Positions 42,701 to 51,320 of a stretch of 64,000 nucleotides of DNA are shown here, one piece after another. Positions within the stretch are counted from its first letter, which is position 1. Each line of letters opens with the position of its first letter. Under the pieces are notes generated by a model. That model ran no database searches. It saw nothing but the letters and a program-made list of their open reading frames with translations, and was not told the origin of the DNA. Origin of the DNA: Ignavibacteria bacterium RIFOXYC2_FULL_35_21 (GTDB lineage Bacteria > Bacteroidota > Ignavibacteria > Kapaibacteriales > UBA2268); contig MHAY01000013.1 in NCBI GenBank assembly GCA_001804705.1, positions 1 to 64,000 of the forward strand, read 5' to 3'. The position numbers were made by a program, and so were the translations under genes.

Positions 42701-45415
42701 GCTAAATGGCTTGACAATAAGAACACTAAAAATGCTATCGAAATTTGGGAAGACCCCTTCCAATATCACATTTATATTCCTCAGTTATTGATTCCACCGG
42801 CGATAGATGATGACAATCATGATGGTATTGATGACTGGATTGATGACAGAGGCGATAGATTCTCGTCAAAGACAGGATTTCTGCATGACAATTTCATGCT
42901 GGATAATGGTGAACAGTGGTTGAATTATCCCGAAACACCTTTCCAGGATGACATATACGGAATGGTTGATTCAGGCTGGTATCATGGTGCGGACAACACT
43001 TACGGGGATGATTTCTTTGAGAATCTTGGAAAGACACATATAAAACTTCATGCAATATATGAAGGCAAAGGAAAAGAAGGACCTGTTGACATAAGCAAAG
43101 GCGGATGGCTTGTTGTCGAGGAAATTTTCGGCGGCTCACCCTGGGTGATTTTCTCACACGTACTTTCCGGATTTGCTAAGGGAAGTGATTTGAGATTAAC
43201 CTCATCAGTTACTCCCTCTGTTGTTAAATACGGCATTGACACTACATACATCAAACATTTTATTCAGGACATAGATGAGCCTCACCAGTTCAACTCTGAC
43301 TTTGACCCATTCCATGTTTCCTTCGGATATGGAGAGTCAACAATAACAACGATGGCTGGAGGGAAAGACCCATGCAGTCTCATCAGTCCTCCGATTGATA
43401 TATCGTCAATCATTGACCCTGATTACAGCCATAAGACGATTACTCTGGTTCCAAATGCAGATAAAAATAATCCTGATTTGGCGGATTATCCAAAAGTTGT
43501 TTCCGGTAGTTTCTTGCAGGTTAAAATTGAAGTGATGAACGGAACTGATGATAACTGGTTCAACACAACTATTACTCCAATTCTTGGAAATGAGCTTGGG
43601 ACAACAAATCTTGTGATGTCTTATGTGGCATATCCAAGGCCCCTCGTTCCGGCACAGGTTGACCCTGTTACAGGTAAAGTAACCAGAGCAGGAGATGACC
43701 TTGGGACATTCAGAGCAGGATGGAGATTCAATCAGCCCGAAGGGGAAGTTTTGATTAAAATGGGGAATACACTTCCTCTGCTGCAACCTTCGAGAAGAGC
43801 ATATTTTGTAATGTTGTTCACCATTGATGAAACCTTGAATAAAGGGATATATAATATTGATTTCACGATTAGCGGTGACAGGAAACATTATACAGAAACA
43901 ACTGCAAAACAGATTTCCTACACCGTTCCTTCTGTACAATTCAGTATGTCGGATAGAGCTCCTAACGGGAACATTCTTGAATATCAGAAGATTGTTATTG
44001 GCAAATCTAATTTGACTGATATTATGGTACAGATGACTGAGAATATGCTCCCAACGGGAAATGTCAAATGGTCAACACAGGATGTTAACTATCTAAGTTT
44101 TGATACATTGAGCAATAATCTTGGTTCTTCGTTTGATCCTTCAAGCTCTGAGGCAACGATTGGCTTAAGCCAATTCAGCAATTTCCCCAATGTCAATAAT
44201 GCAAAAATGTATATACTGGAACAGGGAATTGTCAACAGCGAGAATGAGAGAGATTTGGTAAGAGTTACAGACGGGAATGAGTTGAATTATACGACAGAAT
44301 TAAATAATCCGCTAAAATTAACTGCAAGAGAATTATCTGTAAGAACATCAGGACCGAAAGTAAAGGATTATAAACGAATTGTTAGCCTTAATGGTAAACC
44401 AGTAAAAGAGAACCAGCCTTTCATCTGGGACAACTATGATGACAAAGATATTGAAGTTCTTATCGAGGCATTTAATTCGGGAAGCAACATAGCCGAAAAT
44501 ACACAGTTGGATATTTATCCCGGAATATCGTTTGTACCCGTACAGAGTAATCTGCCAGCGAATTGTACTGTTGTAGGAAATAACATCAAAGCACAGCTTG
44601 GTTCTCTCATACCCGGTGAATCAAGGAAATTGAGGCTCCACTTCGGTGCATCGGATGATGCCTGTCTTACATTCTTTGATGAGTCGGCTGTGATTCCAAA
44701 AATTAATATCAATTACAAAGGCAATACAATTACTTCCGGTGCCACAAAATATAACTTCTCGATTGATGATATGAAATCACTCGACTGCCCGACTTATGAT
44801 TTCATCGTTGATGATATTAGTGCTGATATAAGTAATTTGTCATTCGGCTCGATTTCTCAAGCTCGAATCAGATACAAAAACGGATTAGTACCATCAAATA
44901 ATCTTTCATTGAATTTATATGCTGTGATAGATTGGAAGGATACTGTACAGGTTGGACAGAGAACTATTCCTTCATTGGATTCACTTGAAACCGGGCAGTT
45001 AACAATGGATTTCATTGTTCCTTACAAAGCAAACTTCCTTGAATTGTTTGCAAAGATTGATGCAGACGATAACATAATTGAATTTTGCGAAAACAATAAT
45101 ACAAAATCAACGATGGTACCTATTAATGGTCCCAAATGGATACAGGATGTACAGGCATTTCCGAATCCTTTCAGGAGCAAAATTGAATTCAGCTACACTC
45201 TTGCAAGAGATGAGAGAAGTATTTCGATTTCATTCTATACTATTGATGGCAAGGAAGTGGGAAGAATTGATAATTGCCCGACAATATCAGGAACTCATAA
45301 TGTTAGTTCCCTGCAGTTATCAACACTGCCTGTCGGTGCATATATTTATAAGATTTCCGGAATAAATGCTGATGGAGAGAATGAATTATTCGTGGGTATT
45401 ATTGAAAAGTATTAA
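39791..45415 (+). CDS. giant T9SS-secreted protein with CARDB-like and calcium-loop segments
   Basis: About 1874 residues from ATG 39791; AGGGGG (39780-39785) fits this start better than GTG 39788. A signal peptide (SFLILFLLIASLEVNAKG) begins a long novel region. Acidic EF-hand/dockerin-like loops are FDMDGDGHPDAW (about 602), DHDGK...DINGDGIVDVEE (about 650-668) and DDDNHDGIDDW (about 1006). CARDB-like beta domains follow at about 1560-1780 (LFAKIDADDNIIEFCENNN), then a type IX sorting domain (QAFPNPFRSKIEFSYTL to GAYIYKISG). It is not homologous by eye to the giant protein at 11-16 kb except for the sorting domain. It is followed by a terminator and a double-OmpA gene. Confidence 0.82.
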   Translation: MKNLYSVKIFKNLVFDSFLILFLLIASLEVNAKGTIIPTDASQQDFIKAYKMVMTQSGSDYRFTSTTIDTNLFPDYGEYSVYWVKNGPNRGSFIYPDEVPSSFAGVTGNNYSIYDWQSAEHYSIQFKPSTYRIALFNSIIQQNNKTVTWQYLYFKNMFDSYLSNNFYYLIDERFLDTNSISGSTQLLIIPSFNAEGTNQKYYIDSVFAICPQIKVKLDAFLSNGGTIYVEGNAVYFIEKLGYLMPGSVNFDNFIEPNPTTGMLQVDYENSNNPIAYTQIVTDELYCTSIPTVDAGSAEIIARIAGFSPVAFVLNGPNANNGRIICNTGLPSTGGINELKNGSRQLQWTLNALLYAFTNNIDVTRSVYNDLPSGITAGKNAVSFDRLDTFEVRIKVRNLTSTDISNISINEYLRTENINNVNKTFFQYVDVIDQDVNATISGNALTISGLTIPAMTEKVITYRLRTPEPDDKIHESVNRFISWSSYVYSSYNVSQYNDGEGKRYFWKWNDYAYLMFSARLVADADLNWKNFLGLYYQPFKVFMIMENKERTDALQTKYVQYIPKDVPFYWVDHAMDIPILKTPGGKFVTVLKGSNDESNPEFDMDGDGHPDAWLDTASIYPKGYTLTEDDVYWLNPWEHLRTGDSSYYEDIDHDGKRAMDINGDGIVDVEEVGDKIRVWKVTWDIGTVRGYQYFDPYCYYEIWVDPPDLVNMSAGVSHAYNRLDIDVNGMFYPYSRDINNPNLTDTSWTHWMDRDDNGNIVWKQLIYQRINNYEGYTFIDTAKSNYHLLPTDFCAGTVPQPHNEFIAALSLGGEEIDMTHPTPKNSQYSKLEYKTIFNEDRMTPIRTTYTYYAPLPNPLQFEYLSNNFLITEPSTGNTLQYLPKYGKANLTFDIDASTEYTYYWIRNAGHDVDYNDPSEIMEGNEKLGDGVFGYMIYDLPKGMGGYSLTLPKLADGTYDINNIVSIDGQPFAKWLDNKNTKNAIEIWEDPFQYHIYIPQLLIPPAIDDDNHDGIDDWIDDRGDRFSSKTGFLHDNFMLDNGEQWLNYPETPFQDDIYGMVDSGWYHGADNTYGDDFFENLGKTHIKLHAIYEGKGKEGPVDISKGGWLVVEEIFGGSPWVIFSHVLSGFAKGSDLRLTSSVTPSVVKYGIDTTYIKHFIQDIDEPHQFNSDFDPFHVSFGYGESTITTMAGGKDPCSLISPPIDISSIIDPDYSHKTITLVPNADKNNPDLADYPKVVSGSFLQVKIEVMNGTDDNWFNTTITPILGNELGTTNLVMSYVAYPRPLVPAQVDPVTGKVTRAGDDLGTFRAGWRFNQPEGEVLIKMGNTLPLLQPSRRAYFVMLFTIDETLNKGIYNIDFTISGDRKHYTETTAKQISYTVPSVQFSMSDRAPNGNILEYQKIVIGKSNLTDIMVQMTENMLPTGNVKWSTQDVNYLSFDTLSNNLGSSFDPSSSEATIGLSQFSNFPNVNNAKMYILEQGIVNSENERDLVRVTDGNELNYTTELNNPLKLTARELSVRTSGPKVKDYKRIVSLNGKPVKENQPFIWDNYDDKDIEVLIEAFNSGSNIAENTQLDIYPGISFVPVQSNLPANCTVVGNNIKAQLGSLIPGESRKLRLHFGASDDACLTFFDESAVIPKININYKGNTITSGATKYNFSIDDMKSLDCPTYDFIVDDISADISNLSFGSISQARIRYKNGLVPSNNLSLNLYAVIDWKDTVQVGQRTIPSLDSLETGQLTMDFIVPYKANFLELFAKIDADDNIIEFCENNNTKSTMVPINGPKWIQDVQAFPNPFRSKIEFSYTLARDERSISISFYTIDGKEVGRIDNCPTISGTHNVSSLQLSTLPVGAYIYKISGINADGENELFVGIIEKY

Positions 45416-45443
45416 AATTAATAAATTGATTTTATAATTAAAC

Positions 45444-45480
45444 AAGAGGGTTTAAATTGTATAATAATTTAAATCCTCTT
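45444..45480 (+). terminator. rho-independent terminator after the giant T9SS gene
   Basis: AAGAGG-G-TTTAAATT pairs with AATTTAAA-T-CCTCTT across a short loop 28 bp past the stop, followed by CATTTTATTTTA. This is the clearest intrinsic terminator in the window. Confidence 0.75.
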
Positions 45481-45495
45481 CATTTTATTTTAGAT

Positions 45496-45625
45496 GAATA
45501 GCCACTATTTTTAAATAGTGGGATTAAATGACCGCATCATATCGGGATTTATCCCCTAATAAATTTAAGTGACTTAAGTCGTAATCAGGCGACAAACCCC
45601 CACTATCTAAAGATAGTGGCTATTC
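45496..45625. repeat. 130-bp nested inverted repeat (MITE-like or structured RNA element)
   Basis: GAATAGCCACTAT (45496-45508) is repeated inverted as ATAGTGGCTATTC (45613-45625). Each arm is also a hairpin by itself: CCACTATTTTTAAATAGTGG on the left and CCACTATCTAAAGATAGTGG on the right. The left/right differences (T-A to C-G) are compensatory. The middle holds small palindromes (CGGGATTTATCCC, ACTTAAGT). The 340-bp intergenic region has no gene. Confidence 0.7.
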
Positions 45626-45755
45626 AAAATAAGTTATAAAATCCGATTCTAATTTATTTTATCTTTGTTTAAACATTGCTTCTGCAGTGGCCTTGGACTC
45701 TGAATTAAAAATAAACTTTCTCTTGTAATCTTAAAGGAATTATTGTAATAATGAG

Positions 45756-47765
45756 ATGGGAAAAAAATTATTAATAGAAATTATTGTTATATCAATTATA
45801 GGAACAATTGTCTTATCCGCACAAGAAACTAAGGATAGTTCTGAGTTCTTGAGGCACAGATTCGGTTTATTTGGAAATTATAATTACTATTTGCACTCTG
45901 CTGATTTCCACCAACTGCCTGATGTTGTGAATTGTTGTCCTACATTTACCGAAGGAGAAGGAAACGGTTTTTCTTTTGGCATGCTTTATGAATATATTTA
46001 TTCAAATTCAATTTCTGCAATCGGAAGATTAAAATATTCAAATATTAGTGGAATATTAACCGATAATGAAACAAAATCCGCATTGGTTAACAATACTCCG
46101 ACAAATGCCCAGGTTGAGCATTATCTTTCAACAAAAATTTCTATAATTGGAATAGAATCGCTTGTAAAAATAAAACTGATTGATGAACTATCCTTTTTAG
46201 GTGGATTTGATTTTAATATAATAGTTAATAGTGATTATATTCAATATGAGAAATTGCTTCAACCCGCAACAGGCAATTTTGACAACAACAAGAGGATTAG
46301 ATTTGAAACAAGCGGAAAAATCAAGGATATTTCAATATTAAATTCAAGTTTCATTGGAGGATTATGCTATGACATTTCTTTTGATGAGAAAAATACTTTT
46401 ATCATCTCGCCTGAAATTTCATTAGCTTATAATTTTACTCCTACAATCCCTAATCTTATTTGGAATATTCATTCTGCAAAAGTAGGTTTGTCAATTAAAT
46501 ATACACCCATACCTAAAGAAGTAAAAATTATACCAGAACCTATTAAACCTCCTGGACCCAGAATGCCGGAGCCTCCAATAGAAGAAAAGAAAGTTGATTT
46601 TACAATTAAATCTGTGATTGACAACAAAGAGACAGACAAGTCAGAAATAGACATCGAGGAGTTTCTTTCAACAAGAATGAATCCATTGTTGAATTATGTT
46701 TTCTATGATAGTGCTTCTCCCGAAATTCCCGAAAGATATAAATTGATTAACAAAGAAGAAACTTTGAATTATAGTATTGATACATTGAAGGATAAATCAG
46801 AGTTAGAAACATACTATGAATTATTAAATATAATCGGGAAAAGGCTTCAGGATAATCCTGATGCCATAATTACTCTTATTGGATGCAATAGTAACGATGG
46901 TATTGAACAGAATAACATTGAATTATCTAAAAATAGAGCTAAAAAAATTGGAGATTATTTTACAAAGATTTGGAATATCAAGAATGATAGAATAAAAATC
47001 GAAGCAAGAAACATACCCGTATTTTTCTCAAATCCTTCTGTAGCAGAAGGCTCAGCCGAGAACCGCAGAGTCGAAATATATTCTGATAATCAAGCAATAC
47101 TCACCCCTATTGAAATAAATGATACAATTAATGAAATAAATCAATCTGAAATTAGATATTTGCCTGAATCAAATATCAATAAATTTCTTGATGGAAAAAT
47201 TGAAATTGAAGTCAATGGAAAAAAGATAAAAGAATTTATTTTCTCAGATAGGATTCCTGAACAAATTGCATGGGATTTGAAAAACGATGCAAACATTGAT
47301 TTGCTTAAATATGCAAATCAACTCGAATGTAAAATGTTCATCAGGGACCTCGATATGAAGACCTATACAAGTGAAAAGGTGATTAAAATTAATAAAATAA
47401 GAATCATAGATAAAAGAACATCTAAGCTTAGCGATAAACAAATAAATCTCTTTTCACTAATTCTCTATGATTTCGACAGCTATTCTCTCAATGATAAAAA
47501 TATGGAAATTCTGAATCAAATAAAAAATACACTCGGCAAAAATTCATCAATCACAATAGAAGGATATACTGATAGACTCGGTGAGGATGAGTATAATATG
47601 CTTCTCTCAGTCAGACGGGCAAAGGCGGCATCAGATGCACTCCAATTTGAAAATTCAAAGTATGCAGGATATGGTGAAACAAAACTTTTATTTGATAATG
47701 AATACCCCGAAGGACGCTTTTACAGCAGAACTGTTAAAGTTAGAGTAGAGACACCGATAAAATGA
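45756..47765 (+). CDS. outer-membrane protein with two OmpA-like domains (copy 2)
   Basis: 669 residues. Signal peptide KLLIEIIVISIIGTIVLSAQ. The N-terminal barrel-like region opens FGLFGNYNYYLHSADF and has NCCPTF, as in copy 1 (9080-11164). A proline-rich linker (PEPIKPPGPRMPEPPIEEKK) precedes the first OmpA-like domain (IGCNSNDGIEQNNIELSKNR, AENRRVEI). The C-terminal OmpA-like domain has IEGYTDRLGEDEYNMLLSVR and ends EGRFYSRTVKVRVETPIK. It stands directly downstream of a giant T9SS gene, repeating the arrangement of copy 1. Probably links an outer-membrane structure to peptidoglycan. Confidence 0.85.
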   Translation: MGKKLLIEIIVISIIGTIVLSAQETKDSSEFLRHRFGLFGNYNYYLHSADFHQLPDVVNCCPTFTEGEGNGFSFGMLYEYIYSNSISAIGRLKYSNISGILTDNETKSALVNNTPTNAQVEHYLSTKISIIGIESLVKIKLIDELSFLGGFDFNIIVNSDYIQYEKLLQPATGNFDNNKRIRFETSGKIKDISILNSSFIGGLCYDISFDEKNTFIISPEISLAYNFTPTIPNLIWNIHSAKVGLSIKYTPIPKEVKIIPEPIKPPGPRMPEPPIEEKKVDFTIKSVIDNKETDKSEIDIEEFLSTRMNPLLNYVFYDSASPEIPERYKLINKEETLNYSIDTLKDKSELETYYELLNIIGKRLQDNPDAIITLIGCNSNDGIEQNNIELSKNRAKKIGDYFTKIWNIKNDRIKIEARNIPVFFSNPSVAEGSAENRRVEIYSDNQAILTPIEINDTINEINQSEIRYLPESNINKFLDGKIEIEVNGKKIKEFIFSDRIPEQIAWDLKNDANIDLLKYANQLECKMFIRDLDMKTYTSEKVIKINKIRIIDKRTSKLSDKQINLFSLILYDFDSYSLNDKNMEILNQIKNTLGKNSSITIEGYTDRLGEDEYNMLLSVRRAKAASDALQFENSKYAGYGETKLLFDNEYPEGRFYSRTVKVRVETPIK

Positions 47766-47788
47766 ATCAGAATTGTTAATCATAAAAT

Positions 47789-49036
47789 TTATGTTTCAGA
47801 AAATATATGATTCACTGAATTATCGAGATTCAACTCTCCTTCAATTCGAGCCATAACTGTTGAAGCAAGGCAGTTCCCTATAAGATTTGTGCTTGTTCTT
47901 GCCATATCCATAATTTCGTCAACTCCGAGCAAGATAGCAACTCCTTCGAGAGGCAAACCAAAAGTAATGAGTGTTCCGGATAGGATAACTATTGATGCTC
48001 TTGGCACAGCCGCTATTCCTTTTGAAGTCAGCATCAATGCAAACATAATTGATAATTGATGCCAGAGGTCGAGGTGAACTCCTGCCGCTTGTGCAACGAA
48101 TATTGCAGCAATGGATAAATAAAGTGTGGAACCATCGAGATTGAATGAATATCCGGTCGGAAGTACAAATGATACAATTCTCCTCGGTACACCGAATTTA
48201 ACCATATTCTCCAATGCTACAGGCAATGCCGCATCAGATGAGGTAGTTGAAAATGCAATCAGGGCAGGCTCTTCCACTGCTTTTGCGAATCTCTTAATTG
48301 GTATTTTGAATAATAACATTATAGGAATGAAAACAAGGAAGATTAAAACAAAGAGAGAGCCATAAAGTGTTAAAATTATTTTGCCAAGATTCATCAGGAC
48401 GCCTATACCGCTATGTCCCACAGTATAGCACATGGCTGCACCAATACCGAATGGTGCAAATTTCATTACAATGCCGGTGAATTTGAACATCACTTCGGAT
48501 AAGCCTTCGCAAAAATTCAGTATGGCTTCTTTAGGTTTTCCCTTAACCTGTGTGAGTGCAATTCCAAATAGTATAGCAAAGAACACAATCTGTAAGACAT
48601 CATTGTTTGCCGCAGATTCAAAGAAGCTTTTAGGGACTAAATGCTCTAATGTTTCTTTCCAGGACATTTGTGCAGGAGTTACCTGAGATGTGGGTGATAT
48701 TGATGATGGAAGTGTAATCCCGGCACCCGGCTGGGTAAGATTAACGGCTGCAAGCCCGATAAAAAGTGCTATTGTTGTTACAATTTCAAAATAAATAATT
48801 GACTTAAAAGCCAACCTCCCAACAGCCTTCAAATCGTCGCTATGACCTGCTATACCAACTACCAAAGTGCTGAAAAGAAGCGGGACAATTATAACTTTAA
48901 TCATTTTCAGAAAAATATTAGATATGATTCTGATATGCTGTGATAACTCAGGGAAGAGCCACCCTGCTATAGCACCAATGACCATAGATATTAATATCCA
49001 TTGAGTCAGGCTGATTCTTTTAATAAAAGTCCACAT
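47789..49036 (-). CDS. dicarboxylate/amino acid:cation symporter (DAACS family)
   Basis: 415 residues, inner membrane, about eight transmembrane helices and two re-entrant loops. It opens LTQWILISMVIGAIAGWLFP. The family-specific serine-rich hairpin is AFSTTSSDAALPV. YSFNLDGSTLYLSIAAIFVA and the metal/substrate segment DEIMDMARTSTNLIGNCLAS are typical of GltP/DctA/GltT. It would import glutamate, aspartate or C4-dicarboxylates with protons or sodium; the substrate is not resolvable here. Monocistronic and convergent with the OmpA gene. Confidence 0.92.
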   Translation of the reverse strand: MWTFIKRISLTQWILISMVIGAIAGWLFPELSQHIRIISNIFLKMIKVIIVPLLFSTLVVGIAGHSDDLKAVGRLAFKSIIYFEIVTTIALFIGLAAVNLTQPGAGITLPSSISPTSQVTPAQMSWKETLEHLVPKSFFESAANNDVLQIVFFAILFGIALTQVKGKPKEAILNFCEGLSEVMFKFTGIVMKFAPFGIGAAMCYTVGHSGIGVLMNLGKIILTLYGSLFVLIFLVFIPIMLLFKIPIKRFAKAVEEPALIAFSTTSSDAALPVALENMVKFGVPRRIVSFVLPTGYSFNLDGSTLYLSIAAIFVAQAAGVHLDLWHQLSIMFALMLTSKGIAAVPRASIVILSGTLITFGLPLEGVAILLGVDEIMDMARTSTNLIGNCLASTVMARIEGELNLDNSVNHIFSET

Positions 49037-49223
49037 TAATTCTCACAATAATTTTTTAATAAATATAGCAGGTTAAAATAATAATTCGGCAATTATACAA
49101 AAATTCCAAAGATTTTCATAGATAAGAATTGCAAGAATATAAAAAAGAGAAATAATCTTTTTAGATTTGCATAATTAATTTAATAAATACAAGTACAGCA
49201 TCATTAAATGAATAATAAAATTA

Positions 49224-51320
49224 ATGGATGAAGAGAATAATATAGAACAAATTGAACAGGAATTTCAAAATTCAAAGAAGCGATTATATAAATTCTGGTT
49301 AGTGCTTTTATTTATTAGTATCGGGTTCATTGCTGTTATCGTAAGATTATTTATAGTACAAATTATTGATTCCGAAAAATACCGGCAGCAGGCAAAACGC
49401 CAGCATGAAGCAAAAGTCCCGCTCAGAGCCGAAAGAGGAAATATATATGACAGAAACGGTAATTTGATTGCAGGAACTGTAATGGGTATATCTCTTGCAG
49501 CAGACCCAACCGTTCTCACAGAAAAAGAAAAGTTGTGCTTTGAACTCGAAAAATCCGCAGGTTTAAATTCCAGGGAATTACTCGGCAAAATCAAATCAAC
49601 AGAAGGTGCATTTGTTTGGCTTGCAAGAGGTTTGATACCCGGTGATTTGATTGGTATTGATTCAATTAAATATAAGGGATTTATAAAATACATCGAGCCC
49701 AGAAGAAATTATTTATACTCACCTGTTGCCTCGCAGATAATCGGATGTACCGACGTTGACAACAAAGGCCTATCCGGTATTGAACTGAGTTTTGATACCC
49801 TACTCAGCGGAAAAAGCGGCTATATGATTATGCAAAGAGATGCAACCAGTCATATTCACCCGACTGCAAATCTTCCGACCATTGAGGCTATTCACGGGAA
49901 ATCTGTCGTATTAACAATTGATATTGAATTGCAAAGGATAATTGAGTATGAACTGAAGAAAGGGATTGAAAAAACAAATGCTGCAGTCGGCACTGTCATA
50001 GCAATTGAACCTTCAACAGGTGAAATATTAGCAATGGCATCTTACCCGAGTTATGACCCAAATGATTTGAAAAACACACAAGTATCAGCGATGAAAAACA
50101 GGGCTATAACCGATTTGTACGAACCCGGCTCAACTTTCAAAACCATAACGGCTTCTGCAGCAATTGACAAAAACCTAATCACACCAGAAAAGCTTGTCAA
50201 CGGGCACATGGGATTACTTGATTTCGGGAAATATCAAATCAAGGACGACCATCCGATAGGAACTGTAACTTTTGCCGATGCACTTGCCTATTCAAGCAAT
50301 GTTGTTTTTTCACAAGTTGGGAATAGCATTCCTGATGATGATTTTGCAAATTATGTAATGAATTTCGGTTTCGGAAAACGATGGGGTGTAGAATTATCGG
50401 GAGAGCCTTCAGGTAGAATCAGAAAAGCAAATGAACTTACTACAGCTTCAAAAAGATTCATGAGCTTCGGTTATGGCATTTCGGTAACACCTCTGCAAAT
50501 GATTGCAGCATATTCTGCTATTGCTAACAAAGGGGTCCTGATGAAACCTCATATTGTCAAAGCTACCATTGATAATATCGGAGATACTACACATTTCAAT
50601 CCTCGAACCATCCGAAGAGTCATATCAGAATTATCAGCAGAAACAATAACTGATATGTTAGTTGGTGTTGTTGAAAAAGGAACCGGGAGGGAAGCAAAAA
50701 TTGAAGGATACAAAACAGCAGGTAAGACAGGAACATCGCAAAAACTTGTAAATGGCTCATATACAACACAAAATTATTATGCATCCTTTATAGGATTTTT
50801 CCCTGCAGATAAGCCTAAAATAGCTTTGCTTGTCTTACTCGACAGCCCGAAAGGTTCTTACTATGGAGGTGCAACGGCAGCACCAATTTTTAAGAACATT
50901 TTAATGGATTGGCTTTCAATTAATCCAATTATTCAATCTGAAAAGGCAAAAGAAGATTCACTAAAACATGATTCAGTTTATGTCCCGGACTTTCGAGGAT
51001 TATACGTCAAGGATGCAATTAGAATGGCTCAGAATATTAAATTGAAACTGAGTAATACATCAGATACAAACTCAATCATAATTTCACAAAATCCAAAACC
51101 AAATCAAAAAGTTCATAATTGGAAAATAATCGAATTACAAACATTCAACAAAACAAAACAAGTAGAACTACCCGATGTACGTGGATTAACGCTTCGCAGA
51201 GCTATTACAATTCTTCATCATGCAGGTTATAAAACCAAAGTAATTGGTTCAGGAAAAGTAAGTGAGCAACAATGGGCAAGAGATGGAAAATTCCGCACTT
51301 GTACTTTGTTTTGTAATTAA
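49224..51320 (+). CDS. ftsI: class B penicillin-binding protein with PASTA domains (FtsI/SpoVD type)
   Basis: 698 residues; peptidoglycan transpeptidase for septation. One N-terminal membrane anchor (about 23-48), a PBP-dimer domain (RAERGNIYDRNGN), and a transpeptidase domain with SxxK (Ser303 in EPGSTFKT), SxN (Ser357-Asn359) and KTG (501-503). Two PASTA-like repeats at the C-terminus open VPDFRGLYVKDAI (about 592) and LPDVRGLTLRRAI (about 654). The gene is not beside other division/cell-wall genes here. Its stop directly abuts the stop of the convergent acetate-CoA ligase gene with no spacer. Confidence 0.9.
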   Translation: MDEENNIEQIEQEFQNSKKRLYKFWLVLLFISIGFIAVIVRLFIVQIIDSEKYRQQAKRQHEAKVPLRAERGNIYDRNGNLIAGTVMGISLAADPTVLTEKEKLCFELEKSAGLNSRELLGKIKSTEGAFVWLARGLIPGDLIGIDSIKYKGFIKYIEPRRNYLYSPVASQIIGCTDVDNKGLSGIELSFDTLLSGKSGYMIMQRDATSHIHPTANLPTIEAIHGKSVVLTIDIELQRIIEYELKKGIEKTNAAVGTVIAIEPSTGEILAMASYPSYDPNDLKNTQVSAMKNRAITDLYEPGSTFKTITASAAIDKNLITPEKLVNGHMGLLDFGKYQIKDDHPIGTVTFADALAYSSNVVFSQVGNSIPDDDFANYVMNFGFGKRWGVELSGEPSGRIRKANELTTASKRFMSFGYGISVTPLQMIAAYSAIANKGVLMKPHIVKATIDNIGDTTHFNPRTIRRVISELSAETITDMLVGVVEKGTGREAKIEGYKTAGKTGTSQKLVNGSYTTQNYYASFIGFFPADKPKIALLVLLDSPKGSYYGGATAAPIFKNILMDWLSINPIIQSEKAKEDSLKHDSVYVPDFRGLYVKDAIRMAQNIKLKLSNTSDTNSIIISQNPKPNQKVHNWKIIELQTFNKTKQVELPDVRGLTLRRAITILHHAGYKTKVIGSGKVSEQQWARDGKFRTCTLFCN

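Noticed and set aside
43406..43939. 177-residue minus-strand frame inside the second giant gene
   Set aside because: Shadow frame rich in Cys/Ile/Asn with no RBS and no recognisable domain.
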